This document shows, piece after piece, positions 46,161 through 56,460 of a stretch of DNA of 64,000 bases. Source of the stretch: Erpetoichthys calabaricus (taxonomy: Eukaryota; Chordata; Cladistia; Polypteriformes; Polypteridae); the NCBI RefSeq assembly GCF_900747795.2, contig NC_041396.2:38526674-38590673 (forward strand). Reading direction: 5' to 3'. The position numbers and the translations under genes were made by a program. Each line of letters starts with the position of its first letter. Positions within the stretch are counted from its first letter, which is position 1. The notes under the pieces were generated by a model. It worked only from the letters and a program-made list of their open reading frames with translations, did no database searches and was not told the origin of the DNA.

Positions 46161-49100
46161 ACACTCCAAAGACATGCAGGTTAGGTGGATTGGTGATTCT
46201 ACATTGTCCCTAGTGTGTGCTTGGTGTGTGGGTTAGTGTGTTTGTGTGTGTCCTGCGGTGGGTTGGCACCCTGCCCGGGATTGGTTCCTGCCTTGTGCCC
46301 TGTGTTGGCTGGCATTGGCTCCAGAAGACCCCCGTGACCCTGTGTTCAGATTCAGCAGGTTGGAAAATGGATGGATGGATATTATGGTATAGGTCAATAA
46401 GATATACACTCTGAGTTATAAAACAACAGGTCTCAGAAAGCTGGAGACACATGATTGGGCAAAAAAACATAACAAAAGTTATTATTCTAAGTCTGATAAC
46501 TGCCAGTGACGTAATTCTCCATTTGGGGAATGGGGATCATATGTTATACCCCAAGGCTGCAATAAAGTATGGGTAATGCAAGCCAAAGACCATTCTTTCA
46601 CCTCTTAAATAATTACAGTTTACCATGAATTTTTTTAAAAGTCCCATACTTTCTTTGTACTCTGCTAATCCATGATGAATATTAAAGTTGCCTTGTTATT
46701 ATAGTAAGATTAAGGATTTGGCTTTAATATACAGCAAGTATATGACTTTATGTTTTTAATATATAGTATTCAGATAGTATTCATTCCCCTTCATTTTCTG
46801 CACATTTTATTGTGCTGTAGATCTTTTAAATTGTTAATTTTGCCGTTTTTGCCCATCAGTCTACACTCAACCCATAATGACAAAGTGATAACATGTGTTA
46901 AAAAGATATGCAAGTTTAATAAAAATCAAAAACTGAAATCTCTCATTTATATATACAGTCAGACCCTTTGCTGTGGAACTCCAAATTGTCATCAATTGCA
47001 TCAAGTTTGATTTAATAATCCTTGAGATGTGTCTAGAACTTCATTGGGGTCTGCTTGTGGCAAACTGAATTGCCTGGACAACGTTGTGTTGAGTTGTGTC
47101 CCACAACTCACACTGCATGCTAGGAGAAAAATCAAGCTATTAAGTTCAAGGAACTCTCTGAAGGGTACAAAACTATTTTTAAAGTTTTGAGTGTTTCCAG
47201 AAGCACAATGGTCTCAATAATTGAGAAATGGAAGAAGTTTGTCTGTGGTGGGCTGGCGCCCTCCCTGGGGTTTGTTTCCTACCTTGCGCCCTGTGTTGGC
47301 TGGGATTGTCTCCAAAGCAGACCCCCGTGACCCTGTAGTTAGGATATAGTGGGTTGGATAATGGATGGATGGAAGCAGATTGTAAACACTAGAACTCTTC
47401 CTATAGTTGGCTGATGAAGAATTTTCTTGTTCAGGGAGCTGACCAAGAAATCAATTTTCACTATAACAGAGCTTCAGAAGTCCTCTTCTGAAATAGAAGA
47501 ACCTGTGGGAAGAATGACCATCTCAGTGGCACTCCATCAAGTAAAACGCATGTGACAGCTTGCTTGGAGTTTGTCAGATAGCATCTTAAAGACTCTGAGA
47601 GCACAAAAAGAAAGTTTTTCTGGTCTAATGAAATGAAAATTGAACTATTTAGGCAGAACTCCAAGCACTATATCTGATAATGTCCAGGCACTGTGTATCA
47701 CCTGCCTAATACCTATACCATCCCTATGGTTAAGTGTGGTGGTAGCAGCAATATGCTACAGGGATGGTTCTCAGTGGCAGTGACACAGAGACTGATCAGG
47801 ATTGAAGGAAGGATGAATGCCATCAAATACAGAGAGGTCCTTGAAAACAACCTGCTCCAAAGTACATGCAACCTCAGACTGGGGCATAGGTATATGTGGC
47901 TGGTGGCTTTGGGACAAGTCTCTTGCTGTCCTTGACTGGTTCAGCAAAAGTCCAGACTTAAGCCACAAATAATATGTTTTGAGAGACCTGAAAATGGCAA
48001 CATACAGATGGTTTTTCAGGCCATTATTGACACATGTACAGGGTACAGTGAAATTCTTACTTGCATCTGCTAAATTAAAATGCACTTATAGCGTAATATT
48101 CTACCTATTTATTGATCTAATACAACATTAGAGATAACAAGGTTAACAGTTGCAGATAGAAATGATGGTATCTATTCAGGCCATGGACTTCATAGTTCAG
48201 CCTCTTAGGTCACTTACAGTATGCATCCCTTCTGTGATGGGATGATAGTGCCAGGTTGCTAATGGAGTGTCATGATCTGCTTTTGCTTTGAATTTTTTTC
48301 TGAGCTTGTTGAAGGTCCATTTTATGTGCTTTATTGCCCATTGGGTTTCTTGGGATCATATAATCAATTTTTATTTCTTATTTTCAAGTTTGTTTTTGTT
48401 TAAAAAATTATAAATTATTTTTACATCTATGGGTGGGCCATTTTATTGTTTTACTTATTTATATTTGCTTTTATAGGTGTTGTCATTTTGAGGTCCATTT
48501 GTTTATGGTTGTTGCACCTTTCTATGTGAAGGTGGACAGCGTGTGATGTCACCAAAACAACAAGTCAAATGTTAAGGTTGTGTGCGTTCTTAAAATTGTG
48601 AATACATACTATCAAAACTCTTCAGCATGCTTTCTATTCTGTTTCTGTTTTTTGATTCTCTTGCTTTAGACTTTTTACAGAGATTTAACTTAGTCATTTT
48701 AGCTTTTTTGATCTCACACTTTAATGACTTTTTGTTTGTTTGTTTAACCATGGTTATTTCCAGGTCCCTTAATCATTTATCTGCCATAAATCACTCTCAG
48801 GTAGTACTGAAGACAAGATAAGGCATCAGAAATAATTGGGGTGTCACAGCAAACCTTGTTTAATTGTGGTATGATTTTGTCAGATGCATATCACTCTTTG
48901 ACTGGTCACAACTAACTGTGTGGCTCTACAGCTTGAGTTTTATACTGCAACATGACCAGAAGAGGTGGGAGTAAAGTCAGGACTAGGAAGCTTTGTAGTG
49001 TTTCTGGTTAGTCAAAATTACCAAGGCTGTAGCCAGAAACGGAAAACTGTTGTGATACTGTCAGTAGCTTACCTAGTGTATTCCTGTAGTCAGGACCAAG

Positions 49101-50563
49101 AAAAGACATGTTATTCTTTGGGTGTGACTATATTCGCACACACACATATTATATATAATTTAGTGTGTATATATATGTGCCAGTGTAACTAAACACCTCT
49201 TGGTTGGGCACATGAGTTAACATATTTATTTAAAGGATGTCTTTCAAGTGCAGTAGTGAAATAAGACACAGCAAAAAAAAGCTGAAAGGGGGTAATGGGC
49301 ATATTGGCATTTTACCCCAATCTGTCAGTAGCAGCAGAGGGTTTTGATGTGTAACATATAAGAGTCTGCTGTCTTTAATGAAGGGTATGCAGCATAAACA
49401 GTAAATCACCATGAAATATTGGCCTAGGTACACTGGAACACCTAAGGTAACCTGATTGGATAACTGCAGGACTTGAAAAGGATATTACTGATTCCAGAAA
49501 TAATACCAAGGTGGGGTGCGTGTGTTCATTTTAAATAAACAATCATATTAATTTGAACACAGGCACTCTTACTCAGCCAATGGCTACCTACTGTAGTTTA
49601 CAGCATCAGCAACTACTGTACATTAACTAATGAGGCCAGTGAAGCACATACATAAAAATACAACAATTCAAATTTCACATATACACAAATGTATGCATAT
49701 TTAGTAAGTTGTAATAAACAAGCACTCTGATCCCTGCAAGCCATATCATTGTTAACACTTCACTGTTGACTTCCTAAGCCTAGTAACATAACATCACATA
49801 ACATACAATAACATAACATAATATTGTCAAACACATTTAATCCAATTCAGGACTGATGGCACCAGTGCCTATCCCAATAGCATTGTGAGCAAGGTGTGGA
49901 GTGAGTCTGTACAAGATGCCAGTCCATCACAGGGATTATTCTCACATACCCACTCTTACCCATGTTTAGGTTCACAAATTAATATAATATTTGCACCATT
50001 TCAGAAGTTGAGGGGAAAACCACAATTCTCAACAAGACATGGAGGAAATGTGCAAACTACACACAAACAATGACAGGATTTTAAATAAAGGTTGCTGGAA
50101 CCATGTACCATGAGCTGTAATAACTGTGTCAACATGCTGCCCATTCTTAACTCTTGTTTCACTTTTTTTTTTTTTTTAACATAGCATATGCCTCATTTAA
50201 CCCTCCGGGACCTACCCAGGCGATAGTTGATGGTCACTACAACAGTATTTGTGGAGTTTGCAAGGAAGCATCCATCATATAGTAGTGCTGAGCCAGTACC
50301 ATCACGGAAGTTACCCCCATGAATCCACACCATGACAGGCAGAGAAGAGTATTTGGGTGCAGGAGTGAGACTTGCAGTCAATGGAACAAAAACATTCAAG
50401 TAGAGGCAGTCTTCACTTATCTACAAAAAGATAATATGTTATCAGTATTGAAGAATTTACAAAAAAACAGGTAGTAATAAAAGACTGTAGAACAGTGGTT
50501 AGAACTGTTGTCCAGAGTCTTTGATGCTAATCCCGGTCTGCTTAATGACTGCTACAAATTTGC

Positions 50564-50599
<36 letters not shown>

Positions 50600-51363
50600 T
50601 GTATATAGATTTTTTTTATACAGTATGAATATATATTTATATATATATTGTATAATTGTTAATGATCTACTGACACTAGTGATTTCACCAAACACTTCTT
50701 ACTCATCTTCTTTTCTTTCTCTTGACTCAGGTTTCTTCCACCTGCCACTAAGCATTTAACCCAACTCTGTCTCAGCTTGCCTGGTTTGAGGAACCTTAAA
50801 ATGCCTGTTATAGGAATATATAGGGATAACCCAAACACTCTGACAAGGGACTGAGTGGCTGAGGCTGAAAGCTCTTATAAAATGAATTAAAGTGTAATTA
50901 AAAAAGCAAACTTATGGCCTGCTGACACTGTTTTAAACATTTTTGTTCTTTAAAGAAATTCTCCTGAAAGTTCCATAAATTCAAATTTCCTTTACGAAAA
51001 AGCTTCCCACTCATTAGATGTTACCCTTATTCTAATACCTTGATTCCCTGTCACACATCTTCAACTTCTGCTTACCTGTTTAGGACATGCAAATACCAAC
51101 TGCTTACAGAGCTGTGGGCACCCTGGCCGAGGAAATGTTCCATCATATATTCCATGCCAGGGAGACAGATCTTGAGGTGGCTTCCAACGACGCCAACCAG
51201 TGGGAGCATCTGCATAGGGAATTCCCCAAAAACTCTGAGAGTGGGATGTTCGAACTCCTTTGATCAAACCTAGTGGAGTTTGGACCAGAAGGGAATCAAC
51301 AGTCTGACTGACACCCAATTCACAGGCAGCAAGGATCAGCACAAACCGCAAAGAAAGGGACAT
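39527..51363 (-). CDS. Secreted carboxylesterase type-B protein (cAMP-regulated D2 protein-like), eight exons
   Basis: Exons: 51363-51076, 50420-50216, 45888-45755, 45643-45516, 45386-45268, 42560-42420, 40327-40158, 40048-39527. All introns are GT-AG, phases agree, and the total is 1707 nt or 568 residues, normal for the family. Residues 1-20 form a signal peptide ([14 protein letters not shown] core). SEDCLYLNV and the oxyanion loop HGGNF (130-134) follow. The nucleophile elbow is [11 protein letters not shown], with Ser216; most vertebrate carboxylesterases have GESAGG, whereas GQSAG is the form of the D2/crystal-protein-like group. Glu in SEEA (343 or 344) and His447 in CHGSDMPF complete the likely triad. 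There is no C-terminal HxEL retention signal, so secretion is likely; N-x-S/T sites are frequent in the last exon. I used the ATG at 51363; the codon two positions upstream is GTG. The substrate is unknown. Confidence 0.9.
40515..40800 (+). mobile_element. CR1/L2-group LINE ORF2 fragment
   Basis: Broken + strand frames read [19 protein letters not shown] (near 40550-40610) and [20 protein letters not shown] (40680-40740), the region after the polymerase domain in many fish LINEs of this group. The fragment lies in intron 6 of the carboxylesterase gene, opposite in orientation to it. Confidence 0.65.
40801..42419. other. Rest of carboxylesterase intron 6
   Basis: Apart from TATCTATC-type simple sequence near 41597-41617, I see nothing. 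The stretch just right of the LINE fragment (40800-41120) could be further LINE sequence, too decayed to say. Confidence 0.4.
42690..42935 (+). repeat. Old SINE-like family copy
   Basis: Decayed landmarks in the sense order: GCTTCATGGTCCTGAGACAC (head), then GTGACTCTAAATTATCACCA and TGCCCTGTGATAGACTGGCA (tail side). It lies in intron 5 of the carboxylesterase gene. Confidence 0.4.
42936..43920. other. Part of carboxylesterase intron 5
   Basis: Purine- and AT-rich stretch; nothing recognised. Confidence 0.4.
43925..44905 (+). mobile_element. Decayed CR1/L2-group LINE 3' region
   Basis: ORF2-end words appear around 44120-44180 (CTCACTACTTGCTCCAACCA and GGGACAGCTTTTTCCCCAGG), and a tail ends TTTCACTATGCTTTTGCAGT and GTATGTGACAATAACAATC (44861-44898). 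These are typical 3' landmarks of the group. Boundaries are approximate. It lies in intron 5 of the carboxylesterase gene. Confidence 0.5.
46011..46378 (+). mobile_element. SINE-like retroposon, full-length copy with 12-bp target duplication
   Basis: This is the most complete copy: head GGGCGGCACGGTGGCGCAGT with an A-box-like TGGCGCAGTGG (46022-46032), B-box-like GGTTCGCTTCC (46073-46083), a middle with GGAGTTTGCATGTTCTCCCC and CCAAAGACATGCAGGTTAGG, the GTCCTGCGGTGGGTTGGCAC junction (46250-46269), and the tail GGAAAATGGATGGATGG. Flanks ATATTATGGTAT at 45999-46010 and 46379-46390 are identical. The promoter-like boxes and the duplications fit a tRNA-derived SINE; I recall a related fish family called Mermaid, but did not compare. 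It lies in intron 2 of the carboxylesterase gene. Confidence 0.88.
46766..48010 (+). mobile_element. Old Tc1-type transposon relic with nested SINE-like copy
   Basis: The left arm has AGATAGTATTCATTCCCCTT and TGCACATTTTATTGTGCTGT (46775-46821). Sense transposase traces include [20 protein letters not shown] (near 47470-47530) and [20 protein letters not shown] (47796-47855). Several frame breaks are present. The right arm is missing and the copy ends near 48010, where an antisense LINE tail (48027-48125, with GTGAAATTCTTACTTGCATC) follows. It lies in intron 2 of the carboxylesterase gene. Confidence 0.7.
47243..47368 (+). mobile_element. SINE-like retroposon copy, 5'-truncated, inside the Tc1 relic
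   Basis: It starts CTGTGGTGGGCTGGCGCCCT and ends ATAATGGATGG. Flanks ATGGAAGAAGTTTGT (47228-47242) and ATGGAAGCAGATTGT (47369-47383) match at 13 of 15 bases, which reads as a slightly decayed target duplication. Confidence 0.8.
48126..49829. other. Rest of carboxylesterase intron 2, part
   Basis: AT-rich, with no feature I can name. Confidence 0.4.
49830..50110 (-). repeat. Old SINE-like family copy, antisense
   Basis: Landmarks in antisense order: AATCCAATTCAGGACTGATG, the GATGCCAGTCCATCACAGGG block (49916-49935), TTGAGGGGAAAACCACAATT, and AAATGTGCAAACTACACACA (50046-50065). It lies only about 100 bases from exon 2 of the carboxylesterase gene. Confidence 0.5.
50567..50598. repeat. (TA)n microsatellite
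   Basis: Alternating TA in intron 1 of the carboxylesterase gene. Confidence 0.95.
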
Positions 51364-52040
51364 TTCCACACTTAGTGATGTACTTCAAGTTTCTGAATCC
51401 CTCCAGAAAATACCAGAATTTCTTTTGTACTTGATTAGGATAAGAAAGTTAAATACTCACAGGAATTTATGGGGCTGGGGAATTTCAGTACGAAAATTAG
51501 GTCATTAGGCACACTTTAAGAGGTTTATGTGAAGAAATGCAGAAAATTTAGCATGATTTACCAAAGAGTTTAATATTGTCTGCACATACTCTGCATAAAT
51601 TAAAGAAATATCTAGGACAGGATTTAAAGATTTAATTTTGGACTGGGACGAGGTGTTGGATGCAGTTGTTGCTTTTCTGCAAGGCCTGATATTAAATAAA
51701 AAATAAAAGTTACAATGATTATAATAGCTTTGTTTTTTCACATAATCTTTTTTTAACAAATACTCTCCATCTTGCAAATCCTGCTAAAGTGTACTTTTTG
51801 TGAAAGTAGCAGCCTACTAAAGTCTGCAACAAGTCCTGGATATTAGCATGAATGAAATCTGGTATCAGCGATCTGGGCAAGTTAAGACATTGTTGGCCTC
51901 CAAAAGAGTTCAGCATTGATTAGTCTGCCTGGATACTGTTCATTAGTTCTGGTGATAGGTTTGGAAAGTTTAATAGAAAATGACATATAATACATCCATG
52001 AAACATTTGACTCAAATTTATTTATTAAAGCATGATTCAA
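51364..52040 (-). promoter_or_regulatory. Upstream region of the carboxylesterase gene
   Basis: On the minus strand a TATTTAA-type word lies near 51456-51450 and a CATAAATTCC word near 51471, both within about 110 bases of the ATG. This would allow a TATA-like promoter with a short leader. No CpG enrichment is seen, unlike TOMM6, which suggests tissue-restricted use. This is weak evidence. Confidence 0.3.
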
Positions 52041-52044
52041 TTTA

Positions 52045-52270
52045 AACTCCATTCATCCATCCACTTTCTGATCCTCTTTATTCAAGTATGCGGTTGTGGA
52101 GGCTGGACCTCATCCTGGCAGCATCGGGTGCAAAGTAGGGAACAACCCTGGAGAGGCCCAGCTCTTGATAATATTCAACCAAGACTACCAGTCTAGCCTC
52201 AGGTATTACATGGGCATCAAACCTTTGCAGTATGTTGTGCATAATAACTACAAGAGAAAGCAGGATCATA
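52045..52270 (-). repeat. Old SINE-like family copy, antisense
   Basis: It begins with the inverted tail TTCATCCATCCACTTTCTGA (52051-52070) and continues with GGCTGGACCTCATCCTGGCA, then GGTGCAAAGTAGGGAACAAC (52128-52147) and CCTGGAGAGG. It is clearly older than the copies with intact duplications. Confidence 0.55.
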
Positions 52271-53275
52271 ATTGAAGCAGGCAGAAGCTGTTAACAGAGT
52301 AAGGCAGGAAGTAGTTCACTGTAAGAATCTGATAACTTTTACCATGTTCTCATTTAAGTAAAAACTTGTTTTTGTTCACCTCTGCTTGTTTTCATCATAT
52401 CCTTTGATAGGAGTATATGTTGAATCATATAATGTTCTAGCAACATGCTTTGTAAAGTAACCATTACTGAAAATGATATTGGCAGGTATAAATGTAATAA
52501 AAAGTAAAGTTAATGTCCTAGTGATGCCAATCACCTATCTAGTCAGCTCATGTATGAATAATCTATCCTTGCTTGCCATTAATACTTGATTTTAAGGCAA
52601 GCATTGTTAATATCACAGTTAGAAAAAAGAATAGCAAGAAATGATAGGTTTTGTTTTGTGTATACATTTTCATTTTACTTCTGTGTGAATTATTCTGGTC
52701 TATATAATGATGTGTAAATCTTGTACAAAAGGTGCAATCTCATAGAGGGATACTAATAGAATAAAATATAGAAGAAAAACGTGTAAAGTGCACAGGAGCA
52801 AATTAAAAGAATTGTTCTGGGCCAAAGTGCTTAGATGTTGTGCCCCACTTTACCTATTAGAATAGCTTATTCACTTACAAGTATAAATACATTCAAACAT
52901 TCCTCTTCTCACCTCCCTACTGTCTTGTCTCTCTCCACCTAGGTCTTTTTCCTATTGTCAATTGAGCCTTTGCTACAAACTCTTTTTATTGAGTCAATAC
53001 TCAAAGTACCTATCTATGGCAACATACTTAAAATGACAATGGTATTGCAACCATCAACAAAAAAGTCCTGTAATGGCAGTACCCATAAAAATGCAAGATG
53101 GTGCTACGGGACAATAAAAAAAATTATGAACATAAGTAAAAACACATTAAAACTAAATATAAATGTGACCTTTGGATTCATGGGTCTCAGAAACTCCCCA
53201 AATGATGTACATATCATTTTTAGAGACTCAGGAACCATTTCAAAAAAATAAAAATGTGACAAATCATGAAAGTGA
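52271..53275. other. AT-rich spacer, nothing recognised
   Basis: No gene or named repeat. The open frame at 52955-53251 has no recognisable product and a composition like its surroundings. Confidence 0.4.
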
Positions 53276-53565
53276 TGTGGTGATTAACACTTCTGCTTTA
53301 CAATTTACAGAGACCTGGGTTTGGATTCCCAGCCTGGCAACTTCAATGTTAAGTTTATATATTCTCTTGGCATTTGTATAAGTTACTGTATCTCCAAGTG
53401 TTTTGAATTCCTCAGACGCCAAAGTGGTAGGTTAATAGATATCTCTAAAATGAGTAATGGGTGTGAACAAGTATGCCCAATGGACTGCTATCTCATGGAC
53501 TATAGGCTTCGGCTTCCTACAATCAGTACAGTATTACAATGAGTGGATTAAGAAAAATGATGGGT
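53276..53565 (+). repeat. Old SINE-like family copy
   Basis: Sense-order landmarks: a head with ACAGAGACCTGGGTTTGGAT (B-box region, 53308-53327), a middle ending GTGGTAGGTTAATAGATATC, and a tail GTGGATTAAGAAAAATGATGG (53542-). Heavily diverged. Confidence 0.5.
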
Positions 53566-54256
53566 AGATGAATACATATATTAAAAGAAATTTAAATTTA
53601 ATCTTGCCCTATGGATTTGATGTATTCGAAATTACTATATACAAATGGCACACATTTTGCAACTAGTTGAATGGAAAAATTTCTGAAAGTCCTTAATTAC
53701 TGATCACCCTAAACTCATCAACCCAGGAACCCAGGTCTAACTTCTTCCTGCTGTCATTTAGGAATACATTGTTGTTTCTACATGATGTGCAATCATTTTA
53801 TTTGTTCCATGTATATAGTTCAGTATTACACTGTATTGTAATGAAGTTTAATCAGTAAAGAAGCTTACAATGCCACAAGCTGCTGAAATTTTGAAAAGAG
53901 CATTGATGGACTATAATGTGACATGTATGAATGTCATGGTAGCACCTTGCTTACAGTGTTGCTATTTCACTGCTTTAGTTTCTAGTCACCTATTGTTTCA
54001 GTGTTTGTGGATTTTGCCTAGCTGATGTGTATACCAAGTGATTGTGTATCAACTTGGTGTCAGTGATTGTTTGAATTTGAATTGAAGTTTACTTGATGCC
54101 TTACCTCCGATTGTGCCAGTTTGGACTTTCCTTCCAAAAATTTGACATTGCTGTAGACAGGTAGAAAAAAAAGATTTTGAACTGTGTCCTGTATTATCTA
54201 AGGTTGGGGTAATGGTGGGCATTGTGTGCAATTTTAAACTGGAGTGATGAAAAAAG
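53566..54256. other. AT-rich spacer, nothing recognised
   Basis: No feature I can name. Confidence 0.4.
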
Positions 54257-54410
<154 letters not shown>

Positions 54411-56458
54411 ATTGTGTACTAAGTAAACCACTATGTACACAATCAGTGAAAGAGGGTTAATTTAATAAAAGAAACCACAAGATTAAACCTCATATTAGCT
54501 GCCATGTTACAGATTTTACCACAGTGTATTTTTCTAATATAAGTTTTATTTTTTTGTTATTCTCATGTATAACTGGGTTGTGATTTTTTTCCACTATAAA
54601 AAGCTGAGAGTATTGAGTTTTGCTTATTTTCTGTTATTAGGTGCATAGTTGACTTGCTTGAAATCTTATCATGCAATAGTGCTACTTTTAACCTCTGGTC
54701 ATATAATACAGAGTATGTATTTCTAATATCCTTCATTTCTTCTATAAATTTATGTTTTAATCATGGTTTTGTTTTTAGCATAATAGAAGTAAAGCATAAC
54801 TCAAGAGCAATGACTTTATTACTAGAAGCAGTCCTTCACTGGGCTGGATAAAAATTGTAAAGTAGCAAATTAATTTTGCTAAAGTTAAAAAAAAATGTTG
54901 CAGTTAAACTTTGCAGACTTTTTAAATTATGAAATCTTATAACTAAGTGCTCAAACAAGCAACAGTTGAGATGACAATTGTGATCTCATATAGTAGTAAT
55001 TATTTGAGACTCTATACATGCTAATTTGGGCAAATAATAGACTTTTTCTTCAAAAATGAAATTCATAACAGTAAATTGATTTTTTATTACAGTCTCCAGC
55101 TTTTTCTAAAGTACAAATACACTGGTTATTGCTTTGCTTGATATATAAAAGCGCACTTTCTTTTGTAATATTAGTGACATGATTAAAGATTACAAATTTA
55201 GTGAGTGAAGACGCTTATCACAGTACAATGACATGTCACATTTTGTTAAATATTTATTGTCAGATGATGTATATAACTATTACTCAGTTTGGTAAACTCA
55301 TTAGTCTGTCTGAATTTTTAAAGTAGAACATGAAAAAGTCAGTGCAGGTCTAATAACTTCTATTTACCTTAAAACCAAGCACTCCATTTCTGTATAATAA
55401 TAGGAAACAGCAGTCAGATGGATCTTGGTACCATCACCTGATTTGAGTACCTTCTGTATCAAGTTTGCATTTTCTAAGTATGTTCATTTTAAAGGCTTTT
55501 GAGGAGTCTGCTTTTCTTCCACAGTACAAGGACATATTATTAAGTCGACGTATTATTAACTCCAAATTGGTCCAATGTATGTTTAAGTGTGCCCTGTGAA
55601 AGACTGCTTCTAGTAATAAAGTAATTTCTCTTGAGTCATTCTTTACTTCTACTACAAAAAAAAAAAACAATGCTTAGAAAATGAATTGATTGCTATTAGA
55701 AATAAATCATCTTTATTATAGATGCTGATGGAAAAGCATGGGGAACACAGCTCATTCATGGCCATTAACTCTTGGGGCTGATGGTAAAAATCTGCTGCTA
55801 TTGAAGCTACAGTATTTAGAAAACTGCAAACTGTAAGATTAAGTTAGGAAATGAATGTGCTAACATTCACTAAAACCAAAAATAAAGGAACAGTCCTTTT
55901 TTGAATTTCACAATGAAGCTTTATTTGTATCCATAGACCAAGTTAAACATGAAAAAATGAAAGTTCTATTAAAAGCAGCAGTTAGTATTTGGTTGATAGA
56001 CTGTATTAATGCTTTTCAGTACAGCCAACATTTCCCTCATACACTTTTTTTCTGTAGTCAATTTTCATATTCCATAGAGAGCATACAGAAATAACAGAAA
56101 CAAATTCATTCTGCCCTTGTGGAAAAATAAATGCTCAATTTGTATGTATCTCTTCAGGGTTTGTATTCTGCTCTGTTAACTTTAAATCCTATCACTATAA
56201 AAGTATATGTAGTTGTTTAACAATAAGTAATGAACTAGGTTTCATATATGTTAAATAGTTTCATACTAATTATTTTCTTTAAGTGTTGGCCAAATCTGTA
56301 TCTTTATAGGTACTAATTAAGTATAACATACTTATAAAATTTGTCCACAGGCAGACATTAGAGATACTGTATGTGATGGCAATGTTTTGTTCTTGTGAAA
56401 GGGATAACTTTGAGTCCAGGCAGTTACTGAAAAGACAATTAATGACCTCTGTAAGCTA
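54411..56458. other. AT-rich intergenic stretch, nothing recognised
   Basis: Two kilobases without a supported feature on either strand. Confidence 0.4.
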
Positions 56459-56460
56459 TA

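Noticed and set aside
47243-47368. SINE-like copies as DNA transposons
   Set aside because: No inverted ends; variable-length target duplications and 5' truncation fit retroposition instead.
51363-51369. Earlier start for the carboxylesterase at 51369
   Set aside because: That codon is GTG; the ATG at 51363 gives a normal signal peptide and is the better start for a vertebrate gene.
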